Below are positions 1-7,748 of a DNA stretch of 64,000 bases, one piece after another (positions within the stretch are counted from its first letter, which is position 1; the number at the start of each line of letters is the position of its first letter). The stretch comes from Thiocapsa imhoffii (lineage in GTDB: Bacteria; Pseudomonadota; Gammaproteobacteria; Chromatiales; Chromatiaceae). The notes below the pieces were generated by a model. That model did not search any database. It saw nothing but the letters and a program-made list of their open reading frames with translations, and had not been told where the DNA came from. Position numbers and translations under genes: made by a program. The DNA lies in NCBI RefSeq assembly GCF_016583985.1, contig NZ_NRSD01000015.1:1-64000 (forward strand). Direction: 5' to 3'.

Positions 1-33
1 TTCTGGTTGGGGTAGTGGTCTGCTGAGGCCTTG

Positions 34-58
34 GGTCGCCCGCAAGCGGTCTCCAACC
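34..58. repeat. REP-like palindrome, copy 1 (imperfect)
   Basis: The core GCCCGC-AA-GCGG followed by TCTCCAAC matches the intact palindromes at 2243 and 1449 apart from one arm base. It lies in the non-coding 217 bases before the first gene, where no promoter or ribosome site could be recognised. Confidence 0.55.
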
Positions 59-217
59 TGTGGGTGGGTGCAGGACAATTCAGTGGCGGCGCGAGGATTT
101 GACGTTGGCAAGATGATTGGAAAACCCAATGCGGTCGGTGTTTTTGATCACACCGTGTTTAATACAGGGGCGAACCCATTCACCCGTGGTTACAAATTTT
201 TGATCTGACAGTTACCA

Positions 218-832
218 ATGAGCGTCGAGTCCACATACAACCGTTACGCAGCATTCTATGATTTTATCTATGGCTCTGTCCTACAAGATGGTCGGAAGAA
301 ACTTGCCCGGCTGATTTCCAAGGAACCAGGTCGCCATTTGCTTGAAATCGGAGTTGGCAGTGGGTTAATGCTGCCGTTATACCCAGACCATCTCAGTATC
401 ACGGGGGTCGACATTTCCAATCAGATGCTCGCGAAAGCAAGGAAGAGAGCGGGTTTGCTGCGAAATAAGACGATTACATTACACCATGTCGATGGGGAAA
501 ATGGCGGTTTTCCGGATGAGTCATTTGATCATGTTGTGCTGCCATACGTGTACTCTGTCACTCCCGACCCCGATCACTTGATCGCTGAGTCTTTCAGGGT
601 CTGCAAATCTGGCGGAAATATTTGGATACTCAATCACTTTAGCGGTTTCGGAACCGTTTGGGATTATGTCGGACTCATCGTGAAATCATTTCCTGACTCG
701 GTAGGGTTTAGGTCGGATTTTTCGTACGAAGATTATGTCGTTTCGAAGGGTTGGCAGGTGGAAGAAATTCACAAAGCCAATGTGTTGGGATTGTCCCGAA
801 TTATCAAGGTCAGGAAGCCTTTAGCCGCTTGA
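218..832 (+). CDS. Class I SAM-dependent methyltransferase, PmtA-like
   Basis: A 204-residue soluble methyltransferase. Seen: the SAM-binding glycine loop LEIGVGSG at residues 42-49, the post-I acidic turn TGVDIS at 62-67, and a second conserved stretch FDHVVLPYVYS near residues 104-114. The N-terminal YNRYAAFYDFIYG block, the spacing LPLYP after motif I and the later NHFSG resemble the Rhodobacter-type phosphatidylethanolamine N-methyltransferase PmtA, which makes phosphatidylcholine by three methylations of PE. That substrate is an inference from family resemblance; a UbiE-like methyltransferase of another lipid or quinone is possible. No clear Shine-Dalgarno is visible before the ATG. The gene is AT-richer than most of the window, which fits an accessory region. 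It has no obvious operon partner. Confidence 0.75.
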   Translation: MSVESTYNRYAAFYDFIYGSVLQDGRKKLARLISKEPGRHLLEIGVGSGLMLPLYPDHLSITGVDISNQMLAKARKRAGLLRNKTITLHHVDGENGGFPDESFDHVVLPYVYSVTPDPDHLIAESFRVCKSGGNIWILNHFSGFGTVWDYVGLIVKSFPDSVGFRSDFSYEDYVVSKGWQVEEIHKANVLGLSRIIKVRKPLAA

Positions 833-880
833 TCATAAAGGCGATTTCAGCACTGATTCAAGACCAGGAGTCACACCAAC

Positions 881-1447
881 ATGACGACTCTAGCCCGAGA
901 CCACTCCTCAGTCTCCGTCGATGACTATTTAGCCAATGAGGATGGGGCCGATATCCGTCACGAGTATATCGATGGTCAGCTTTATGCGATGAACGGTGCG
1001 AGCCGCAACCATGGCTTGATCGTTGGTAATCTTTACGCACTGCTGCGCCCGCTGTTGCGAGGCACCCCCTGCCAACTCTTTGCTAACGATATGAAAGTTC
1101 GGCTGCGGATCAACGATCAGGACATTCTCTACTATCCTGACCTGCTCCTGAGCTGCGACGAGAACGATCGCGAAACCTACTATTGCAGCCGCCCCTGCTT
1201 GCTCGTCGAGGTGTTGTCGGACTCCACTGCACGGATCGACCAGCGCGAGAAACTCTGGGCCTACCAGAGCATTCCGAGCCTGCAGGAATACGTCCTGGTT
1301 TCGCAGACCGCGCGGGTGGTTCAGATCCATCGGCGCGCGCGGGACTGGGCACTCGACACCGTCACCGATGGCCGCGTCCGGCTAGCGTGCCTTGATGTCG
1401 ACGTACCGCTGGATGTGATTTACGAGGACGTGCGCGCGCCAGGGTGA
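881..1447 (+). CDS. Uma2 family (DUF820) restriction-endonuclease-fold protein
   Basis: 188 residues with the full Uma2 pattern. It starts with VSVDDYL and RHEYIDGQLYAM; the PD-(D/E)xK-like core is YYPDLLL (Asp87), then LLVEVLSDST (Glu110), followed by D120, K124 and LQEYVLVSQ. Members of this family are abundant in cyanobacteria and some gammaproteobacteria, often as singletons. They are predicted nucleases of unknown target, and no function has been shown for most of them. It starts 48 bases after the methyltransferase, with the weak purine run ACCAGGAG about 12 bases upstream of the ATG. A REP-like palindrome begins directly after the stop codon. Confidence 0.85.
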   Translation: MTTLARDHSSVSVDDYLANEDGADIRHEYIDGQLYAMNGASRNHGLIVGNLYALLRPLLRGTPCQLFANDMKVRLRINDQDILYYPDLLLSCDENDRETYYCSRPCLLVEVLSDSTARIDQREKLWAYQSIPSLQEYVLVSQTARVVQIHRRARDWALDTVTDGRVRLACLDVDVPLDVIYEDVRAPG

Positions 1448-1448
1448 A

Positions 1449-1471
1449 GTGGGAGCCCGCTTGCGGGCGAT
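1449..1471. repeat. REP-like palindrome, copy 2
   Basis: Perfect inverted core GCCCGC-TT-GCGGGC, flanked by GTGGGA and GAT, two bases after the Uma2 stop codon. The opposite strand reads as the same consensus as the copies at 34 and 2243. It may protect or terminate the upstream message, as REP elements can; that role is not shown here. Confidence 0.7.
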
Positions 1472-1497
1472 GCAGCCATGGGCCTGGGTGGCCGCGG

Positions 1498-1896
1498 TCA
1501 GGTCGGGTGCCGCACGCGTTTGTCTGTGAGGTAGATCTGACCATCGATTTCCAGGGTCCGCAACGCCTCGAGTCGCTCGCCGGCACAGAGCACGCTTTTG
1601 GATGCACCGGTGGTGGGGTCGTAGACGATGCCGTGCATGGAGCAGCGCAGGGAGTCTTGGTCGGTATCGAAGATCCCGTCGTGCATGCAGTCTAGGCGCC
1701 GTACCATGTGCACGCATTGATTCAGATACGCATAGACCTGTCCGCCGAATCGCAACACGATGGCGCTTTGCGGTGCCTGCTTGAATCGGATGGGGATGAT
1801 GCGATGCTGATGCTCCTTTAGATCAGCGCTTGGGCACACCAACAGTTTGCGTCGCTCAAGTGCCGAGAGCGTCTGGGGTGGTGATGACGAACTCAT
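1498..1896 (-). CDS. Rieske [2Fe-2S] domain protein
   Basis: A 132-residue protein that is essentially one Rieske domain. Seen: the two cluster-binding boxes, NQCVHM (Cys-x-His) and CSMHGIVYDPTTG (Cys-x2-His), 19 residues apart, ending with a GERLEALRTLEIDGQIYL beta segment typical of the family C-terminus. It has no signal peptide, so it is probably a cytoplasmic electron carrier or ferredoxin component rather than a cytochrome bc1 subunit. The ATG at 1896 begins MSSSSPPQT and gives the family length. The same frame is open up to 2100, but that extension is Arg/Pro/Thr-rich and non-conserved. No partner oxygenase lies nearby. Confidence 0.8.
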   Translation of the reverse strand: MSSSSPPQTLSALERRKLLVCPSADLKEHQHRIIPIRFKQAPQSAIVLRFGGQVYAYLNQCVHMVRRLDCMHDGIFDTDQDSLRCSMHGIVYDPTTGASKSVLCAGERLEALRTLEIDGQIYLTDKRVRHPT

Positions 1897-2242
1897 GGCG
1901 TGGGCACTCGCGTTGTCGCGATTCGCGGCGATGGGCCATCTGGTTGCGCCGCCTCGGGTTGATGACGACCGGCGCGCTGTGGTGGGATGACGCTGGGTGT
2001 GTGGTGGTCTCGTTTCTCGGTTTCGTGAGCGGGGGGCTGTGCCATGGTCTGGATCGACTTGAGGGTTGTTTTCAAGGATCCATAGCACATCGCGAGCCAA
2101 GTATCTGGGTTTTTTAGATCAATGACTTAGGATGGGTCATCGACTGTGTCGACGGTGATGTGTCGCATCGATGACAAGATGGTGTGGTGGGTGACTCCTG
2201 GGATGTTAGAAGTCATTGGGCGATGGTGGTTTGCGGAGGTCT
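1897..2242. other. Non-coding stretch upstream of the Rieske gene
   Basis: About 350 bases without a credible gene. Short open frames exist on both strands but lack start signals and family features. It leads into the palindrome and tandem repeat at 2243-2463. Confidence 0.5.
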
Positions 2243-2269
2243 GGTCGCCCGCAAGCGGGCTCCTACATT
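2243..2269. repeat. REP-like palindrome, copy 3
   Basis: Perfect core GCCCGC-AA-GCGGGC followed by TCCTACATT. It sits immediately before the tandem array and shares the GGTCGC...AAGCG motif with each array unit. Confidence 0.75.
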
Positions 2270-2275
2270 AAAACT

Positions 2276-2463
2276 GATCCGAGATATCTTGGGTCGCTTG
2301 AAAGCGGGGTCGTCCGTCACCCTCGATCCGAGATCTTGGATCGCCTTCAAGCAGGGTCGTCCGTTACCCTCGATCCGAGATCTTGGGTCGCTCGCAAGCG
2401 ATGGCGTTCGTCACCCTCGACCCAAGACCTGAGATCACCCGTAAGCGACGTCAATCGACCCAA
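2276..2463. repeat. Degenerate tandem repeat, unit 47-49 bp, about four copies
   Basis: Units begin at 2276, 2325, 2372 and 2419, each opening with GATCCGAGATCTTGGGTCGC or a close variant. Each continues with a short inverted motif (for example GGTCGCTCGCAAGCGA) and ends in GTCCGTCACCCTC. The last unit is the most diverged and runs into the end of the rhodanese gene on the other strand. The inner motif resembles the neighbouring REP-like palindrome, so the array may have grown from a REP copy. Confidence 0.75.
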
Positions 2464-3203
2464 GTGTAGAGGTCGGCCATGGGTTGATACATCAACCAAG
2501 GCAAGAGCCGCGTTTCGTAGGGTAGGCCCTGATGATAGCGCCAGCCGTTCTTGTCCCGGTCATCCAAGACGAGATCATGATTGAGATCGACCGCGGAGAT
2601 GACGCGGGAGCCATCCTCTTGGAGTTTCGGTGCGGTCAAAAAGACTCCGACGAAGCCTTCCCAAATGTTTCGGACATGCGTGTAGCCGGCATCGGTGAGT
2701 AGATTGCCGGCGGCAACGCTGCGGACGCCGGTGCGGCATAACAGGTAGATGGGGGTGTCTTGATTGGGAATGATTTTTTGAATGTAGCTGAGGAAATCCG
2801 CATCGTTTTGGTCGATCTGAGAGGTACGAGCGACACAGGCGCCATCGGGATGGCGACCACGCTCATCGCAGAACTGATAGATAAAGGGATAGGGGACGTT
2901 GTATGAGCGTTCGGGGTGGCCGGCCTTGTATTCGGGGATGCTGCGTACGTCGACGATGACCGCACGCAATAAGGGGTTACCCAAACGACCGCCTGAGCCG
3001 AGGTTCACAAAACCGCGCTGGACCACCGTATGCAGATAGGCTTCGGCAGGGCTGATCTCTGACTTGTAGTAGCCACAGAGCCCAGCGCGATTTTCATCAA
3101 AGGGGCAGGGCGGTTCCTCAGCCTGAGCAGAGACCATCATCAATGACCCCATTGCCGTGCCGGTGATCGCGGACCAGATGTATCCTGTCGCTGTTCTCAT
3201 CAT
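2451..3203 (-). CDS. Periplasmic rhodanese-domain protein with EF-hand-like loop
   Basis: 250 residues. The N-terminal signal peptide (residues 1 to about 28, ending SAQA-EE) indicates export. A single rhodanese domain follows: VIVDVRSIPEYKAGH is the CH2-type entry motif, and LLCRTGVRSVAAG is the active-site loop with the catalytic cysteine in a six-residue loop, CRTGVR. Such domains carry persulfide sulfur, plausible in a sulfur oxidiser. After the domain, DLNHDLVLDDRD fits a calcium-binding loop spacing (D-x-N-x-D-x3-D-x2-D), unusual for a rhodanese. AGAGGA precedes the two adjacent ATGs (3203 and 3200); either could be the start. The stop codon overlaps the last unit of the tandem repeat. 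Confidence 0.85.
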   Translation of the reverse strand: MMRTATGYIWSAITGTAMGSLMMVSAQAEEPPCPFDENRAGLCGYYKSEISPAEAYLHTVVQRGFVNLGSGGRLGNPLLRAVIVDVRSIPEYKAGHPERSYNVPYPFIYQFCDERGRHPDGACVARTSQIDQNDADFLSYIQKIIPNQDTPIYLLCRTGVRSVAAGNLLTDAGYTHVRNIWEGFVGVFLTAPKLQEDGSRVISAVDLNHDLVLDDRDKNGWRYHQGLPYETRLLPWLMYQPMADLYTWVD

Positions 3204-3503
3204 GATGATCCTCTGGTGGTTGATGACCTGGATGCGCGCAGGGAGTGATCAGCGATCATGCCCTGGTGAAATCTGGATGCCGCGAACAGGTCTTTTATTA
3301 TGGAGATTGGGCAGAATTCGATCCGTCTGCCTCAGGGGCTGGTTCCAGAGAGACCGAGTATAGTGGTTTGTTATCAGGTGACAACCCTCAATCTGCAATC
3401 GGCCTCAATCTGCGACGCTCTTGTCGGATCCAAGCCGGAATGGCTGTCTCTCGACCGGCACGCGTCCGGTTTTCACTCTGCTAAGCCCTCTTTATCCCTC
3501 ATG
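3204..3503. other. Intergenic region, rhodanese to first regulatory motif
   Basis: No credible gene. It is part of an 870-base gap before the PEP-CTERM gene and is visibly AT-richer than the bulk of the window. Short open frames here overlap one another and carry no family features. Confidence 0.5.
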
Positions 3504-3522
3504 CTGTCAGGTTTTTTTACAG
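3504..3522 (+). promoter_or_regulatory. Putative upstream activator motif, copy 1
   Basis: The 19-base sequence CTGTCAGGTTTTTTTACAG recurs with a single change at 3638-3656. Its ends form an imperfect inverted repeat (TGTCA / TTACA). With the sigma-54-type promoter at 3942 it has the layout of an enhancer site for a sigma-54 activator. PEP-CTERM genes are often controlled by the PrsK/PrsR pair with RpoN, so a PrsR-like activator is the inferred binder. Confidence 0.55.
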
Positions 3523-3550
3523 CTCTAGTGACACCTTAGATCCGAGAGTA

Positions 3551-3572
3551 AATGATTGATGATAAAATCATT
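3551..3572. other. AT-rich inverted repeat between the two activator motifs
   Basis: AATGATT and AATCATT form a 7-bp stem around an 8-base loop, followed by ATTTT. It could be a weak terminator or a bent segment that helps looping to the sigma-54 promoter. It does not match the IHF consensus well. Confidence 0.3.
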
Positions 3573-3637
3573 ATTTTGGATTAATCACGGATTGGATGGC
3601 GCGTGAAGACTGCCGTGCGTTCCCTGTAGAGGCCAAA

Positions 3638-3656
3638 CTGTCAAGTTTTTTTACAG
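3638..3656 (+). promoter_or_regulatory. Putative upstream activator motif, copy 2
   Basis: CTGTCAAGTTTTTTTACAG differs from the copy at 3504 by one base and lies 134 bases downstream of it, in the same orientation. It is about 290 bases upstream of the -24 element at 3942. Confidence 0.55.
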
Positions 3657-3941
3657 TCAGCGCCCTGATTCAGGCCGGTCTTCGTTGATCGTGCTCGCCG
3701 ATCGCTAAACGTCCTCATATCGTCTCGTTTCCGTGTCCGCCTTTTGCGGCAGTTTCGATGCTGCGTGCGCAGATCAGATTGGCCACAAACTCAGGACTAG
3801 AGGGCCTTGGTTCGTTTTTTCGCGCCGTGCTGAACGCGTTTCGCAACGAGTGCCTAGGAGCAGCAGGGTGCGGGGTGCGGGGCCGCGCGCGCAATCTACG
3901 CAATCTAGTGGGGCGGTTGTCTGATGCGATCATGATTTCCA

Positions 3942-3957
3942 TGGCCCGGTATTTGCG
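3942..3957 (+). promoter_or_regulatory. Sigma-54 (-24/-12) promoter of the PEP-CTERM gene
   Basis: TGGCCCGGTATTTGCG matches the RpoN consensus TGGCACG-N4-TTGC. The GG at 3943-3944 and the GC at 3955-3956 are separated by exactly ten bases. The expected start of transcription is near 3968, leaving a leader of about 105 bases before the ATG at 4074. Confidence 0.7.
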
Positions 3958-4073
3958 TGTGTAATCGTCTGAGTCCTATTGTTTCAAGATACATCCCGAT
4001 GATCACCATCACGAGTGTCGGTCTTGAGTGATCGGATCATCTCTTGAACGAAAATGAATGAGGTCACGACGAT

Positions 4074-4988
4074 ATGCGTTTTACAACAACGATCTTAACG
4101 ACGCTGTTACTTGGGGCGTCCGTCACCACCGCACATGCCGCATTGATTGGTCCAGCCGCTGATTACAATGTCTTTGTGTTTGGAAACTTCACGAGTTCTA
4201 ACAGTGATACAGAGGGGAATTTGGCGGCAGGCGGTAATGTCAATCTGACGAATTATGCGGTGGCTTCGAAGATTCCCGGACAGGACGGCGGCCGCCTCGT
4301 GGCGGGCGGTCACGTGACGGCAACGAATGGCGGTGTCGGGGATGGCCAAAACGGCCGAATTTATGCCGATTCGACCAATTTGACAAACTTTACGGCCACC
4401 GGCGGCGTTCAGCCACAAACGTTAGTGGATTTTGCAGCCGCGGAAAGCCTTTATAAAGGTCTGTCGACAAGCTTGGCGGCATTAACTGCGAACGGGACAA
4501 CCAATGTAGAATGGGGTAGCTTGAATTTGACCGGCACTGGTTCTGGCTTGAGTGTGTTCTCAGTCACCGCTGATCAATTGACCAATACCAACTCCGTAAA
4601 TATTACAGCTGATGCTGGTTCGACTGTTTTGATCAACGTCAGCGGTTCCGGACAGATTTTCCAAAATGGCCAAGTATTCTTGAATGGGATCAGCAAGCAC
4701 AATGTGCTGTACAATTTCAGTGAGGCTACAGACTTACACCTTGCGGGCAGCAAAAACCCATATGGGACGATCCTCGCTCCTTTTGCTGATGTGACGGGTG
4801 GTTGGGGTGCATTAGACGGTCAATTGATTGCGCAGTCGTTCGATGGAAACATCGAGATGCATAATGTTTTATTTGAAGGCACCCTGCCCAGTCCTGTCCC
4901 GTTACCTGCAGCCGTTTGGCTATTCGGATCCGCCTTAGGCATGATGGGTGGTATTGCGATCAAACGGCGTCAACGGCGATCGACTTAA
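4074..4988 (+). CDS. Choice-of-anchor A family PEP-CTERM sorting protein
   Basis: A 304-residue exported surface protein. Residues 1-22 are a signal peptide ending in AHA-AL. The body (LIGPAADYNVFVFGNFTSSNSDTEG onward, with repeated gain-of-glycine turns such as GNLAAGGNVNL) matches the choice-of-anchor A domain, a beta-rich collagen-binding-like fold rich in Asn, Thr and Ser. The C-terminus has the sorting tripartite signal: VPLPAA at 275-280, a hydrophobic helix WLFGSALGMMGG, and a KRRQRR basic end. Such proteins are cut by an exosortase (EpsH family) and usually go to the exopolysaccharide or floc matrix. No exosortase is in the window. The base composition is AT-richer than most of the window. 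Transcription is probably from the sigma-54 promoter at 3942; GAGG lies about ten bases before the ATG. Confidence 0.9.
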   Translation: MRFTTTILTTLLLGASVTTAHAALIGPAADYNVFVFGNFTSSNSDTEGNLAAGGNVNLTNYAVASKIPGQDGGRLVAGGHVTATNGGVGDGQNGRIYADSTNLTNFTATGGVQPQTLVDFAAAESLYKGLSTSLAALTANGTTNVEWGSLNLTGTGSGLSVFSVTADQLTNTNSVNITADAGSTVLINVSGSGQIFQNGQVFLNGISKHNVLYNFSEATDLHLAGSKNPYGTILAPFADVTGGWGALDGQLIAQSFDGNIEMHNVLFEGTLPSPVPLPAAVWLFGSALGMMGGIAIKRRQRRST

Positions 4989-5361
4989 CGTTCTGGTGTC
5001 GCAATCATTGGTCAGGCTCCATTTGATTTGGACGAATCCTTGGCTGCGCATGGATCCGTCGCAACGTCTGACCAGGGCACCGCGTTCAGCGCCGATATCA
5101 AGTGTGCGGCTTCCGTCTTCGATGACCGACAGCGGAAGATCGTAGTGCATGACCGGCTAACGCTCTAACATCACCTCAGTGCGATCGGCTGGGTCGGCCG
5201 GTAGATGTTCTGCTTTCGGGCGACCCAGACCTTCACAGTCAGCCAAGAGCCTGACGATGGCGCCCGCAAGCGGGGGCCGACGGCATCGGAGGCTTTCTTC
5301 AGATTCGTTTGTTGAATCGATACTCTTTCCAATCCCGATCTGCTGTTGAGCGGTGATCCGA
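4989..5361. other. Intergenic region between the PEP-CTERM and debranching enzyme genes
   Basis: 373 bases with no credible gene. The only structure seen is the REP-like palindrome at 5257. Base composition shifts here from the AT-richer accessory stretch to the GC-rich core of the window. Confidence 0.5.
5257..5280. repeat. REP-like palindrome, copy 4
   Basis: Core CGCCCGC-AA-GCGGGGG, an inverted repeat of at least five base pairs on each side. It is the last copy recognised; none was found in the remaining 58 kb. Confidence 0.6.
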
Positions 5362-7509
5362 ATGAGCACGAGACGTGATCAACGCCCCTTTGACGAGACG
5401 CTCGAAGCGGTCCGGTTGCGCTGTGGCCGGGCGGTCTGTGGGTCGCTGGCAGAGGCCGAGCGGCGTGAGTGGTGGTTGGCCAATGGCCGCGGCGGTTATG
5501 CGGCGGGGACGTTGGCGGGGACGCTGACGCGGGGGTATCACGGTCTCTTGGTCGCACCGCTCGATCCGCCGTTGGGGCGTCGACTGGTGGTGGTCAAGCT
5601 GGATGCCACCCTGGACGACGGGGAACGTCAGTGGCCACTGCATGCCAATCGTTGGGCGGGGGATCAGGTGACGCCGAACGGTTTTCAGTGGCTCGAATCC
5701 TTCACGCTCGAGGGGCGCATGCCGGTGTGGCACTGGGCCTGTGGCGAGCATCTGATCGAGCAGCGGGTGTGGTTGCCGCGGGGCTCGAATGCCGTGTGGG
5801 TCGTCTATCGCTGCCGGCGGACCAGGATCGCTGCCGACACCCAGGCCGGTACGGCGACCGGGACAGGGGGGCCGTTGCGTCTGCGGCTCGCACTCTTAGT
5901 CGCCGACCGCGACCATCATGCGGTGGGTGGAGCGCTCGATGGCGTGGAAGTCGCCGCGACCGCGACCCGTGCGGTGATGCCCTTGCGCGGGGGTCACCGG
6001 CTCGCCTGTGCCGTTGTGGGAGGGCGTTTCGAGCTGGATTTGGCCCTTTGTGAGGGCTTCGACCTGCCCGCCGAACGGGCGCGCGGACTCTCGGATCGTG
6101 ACGGCCATCTGCGCCTCGGCTGGGCGACGGTCACACTCGATGGGACGCGCTGGAGCGGGGTACTGGCTGGAGTGGACCCGCTGCCCTTGGATCCCGACCC
6201 CGCGACCAGTCTGGCTGCGTTCCGAGATCGTGAGGTGCGACTCCAACAAGCCGCGCGCGCGGCGAATGCGGTCGCGACCGCCTGGCCGCCCTGGGTCGAG
6301 CGCCTGGTGCTCGCGGCCGAAGCCTTTCTGATCGAGCGCGCGCTGGGGGGCGGCGAGACGCAACCGGACGGGGTCGGGGGCAGGGCGACGACCGGGATGT
6401 CCGTGATCGCGGGCTATCCCTGGTTCGGGGACTGGGGGCGTGACACCATGATCGCCGTGCCAGGGCTCACGCTGGCGACGGGACGGCTCGGGGATGCACG
6501 ACGGATCCTCGAGACCTTTGCCGGCTTCGTCGATCGTGGCATGCTGCCGAATCGGTTCCCCGGGGCGGGCGAGACGCCGGTCTACAATACGGTCGATGCG
6601 GCGCTCTGGTACCTGGAGGCCTGGCGCGCCTATCTCGCGGTGAGCGCCGATTGGGACGCCCTCGCGGCGGTGTTCCCGGTCCTGGAATCCATCATCGCGC
6701 AGTATCGCAGCGGGACGCGCTATGGCATCGTCATGGATCCGCGCGATGGCTTGGTGCGGGCGGGCGAGCCCGGGGTCGCGCTGACCTGGATGGACGCCCA
6801 AGTGGGGGATTGGGTGGTGACGCCGCGAATCGGTAAGCCGGTGGAGATCAATGCGCTCTGGTATCAGGGGTTGTGCACCATGGCGGCATGCGCGGCGCGG
6901 TTGGGTCGGGATGGCGCGCCCTATCGGGACCTGGCCGCGCGCACGCGAGACGGGTTCGCCCGATTCGTGCGCCCCGATGGACTCGGTCTCTATGATGTGC
7001 TCGATGGACCCGACGGGGACGACGCGCGCATCCGCCCGAATCAGATCTTTGCGGTCAGCCTGAGTCATAGCCCGCTCGCACCGGCTGAGCAGGCCGCAGT
7101 CGTCGCCACCTGCGCGCGGCACCTGCTGTGCTCCTATGGTCTGCGCTCGCTCGCGCCGGGGGACCCAGACTATTGCGGTCGCTATGAGGGGGATGTACGG
7201 CAACGCGATCGGGCTTACCATCAAGGCACGGTCTGGGCGTGGCTCCTGGGACCCTTCGCGTTGGCGAGTCATCGCGTGACTGGCGATGCCGCTGCGGCAC
7301 GCTCACTCTTGGAGCCCATCGGGGATCATCTCAGTGATGCGGGTTTGGGCAGCGTGAGCGAGATCTTCGACGGCGACCCCCCGCATGACCCGCGCGGCTG
7401 TCCGGCACAGGCGTGGTCGGTGGCCTGTATCCTTGAGGCCTGGGCGCGGCTCGCGCGCGAAACCAGGGCCGCGGCTGGAACGGGTGCCGGGGGTGGCGTG
7501 GGACGCTGA
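5362..7509 (+). CDS. Amylo-alpha-1,6-glucosidase (glycogen debranching enzyme, GDE type)
   Basis: A 715-residue cytoplasmic enzyme of the archaeal/bacterial GDE family, which removes alpha-1,6 branches during glycogen breakdown. The N-terminal domain shows REWWLANGRGGYAAGT and TRGYHGLLVAPLDPP, hallmarks of the GDE N domain. The C-terminal (alpha/alpha)6 catalytic domain shows GYPWFGDWGRDTMIAVPGL, LPNRFPGAGETPVYNTVDA, LTWMDAQVGDWVVTPRIGK and the late YHQGTVWAWLLGPF. All key acidic segments are intact. A GTG three codons upstream (5353) is an alternative start. It is not in an evident operon; no other glycogen genes are nearby. Confidence 0.93.
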   Translation: MSTRRDQRPFDETLEAVRLRCGRAVCGSLAEAERREWWLANGRGGYAAGTLAGTLTRGYHGLLVAPLDPPLGRRLVVVKLDATLDDGERQWPLHANRWAGDQVTPNGFQWLESFTLEGRMPVWHWACGEHLIEQRVWLPRGSNAVWVVYRCRRTRIAADTQAGTATGTGGPLRLRLALLVADRDHHAVGGALDGVEVAATATRAVMPLRGGHRLACAVVGGRFELDLALCEGFDLPAERARGLSDRDGHLRLGWATVTLDGTRWSGVLAGVDPLPLDPDPATSLAAFRDREVRLQQAARAANAVATAWPPWVERLVLAAEAFLIERALGGGETQPDGVGGRATTGMSVIAGYPWFGDWGRDTMIAVPGLTLATGRLGDARRILETFAGFVDRGMLPNRFPGAGETPVYNTVDAALWYLEAWRAYLAVSADWDALAAVFPVLESIIAQYRSGTRYGIVMDPRDGLVRAGEPGVALTWMDAQVGDWVVTPRIGKPVEINALWYQGLCTMAACAARLGRDGAPYRDLAARTRDGFARFVRPDGLGLYDVLDGPDGDDARIRPNQIFAVSLSHSPLAPAEQAAVVATCARHLLCSYGLRSLAPGDPDYCGRYEGDVRQRDRAYHQGTVWAWLLGPFALASHRVTGDAAAARSLLEPIGDHLSDAGLGSVSEIFDGDPPHDPRGCPAQAWSVACILEAWARLARETRAAAGTGAGGGVGR

Positions 7510-7748
7510 CGCTGGGCCGATGTCGGGCCGATTGGAGGGCGCATCGGGGAGACAGCGGAGAGGATGGCTTGCATCTTCCCGCGCAACAGCCTATCCCTAA
7601 CACCGCGGGGTGCAGCGGGTCGCGTGCCGCTGGTCCAGGCAGCGAGAGTGTGTCAACGCGGACGTGCCGAATCGGCTGGGCAGGTGCAACCGACAGGCAG
7701 CGGATCACCGACTATCGAACACTGACTCATGACAACTGTTCAGGATTG

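Noticed and set aside
3592..3612. A second GG...GC pair upstream of the PEP-CTERM gene as a sigma-54 site
   Set aside because: The GG and GC are separated by 12 bases instead of ten, and the flanks do not match the consensus, unlike the site at 3942.
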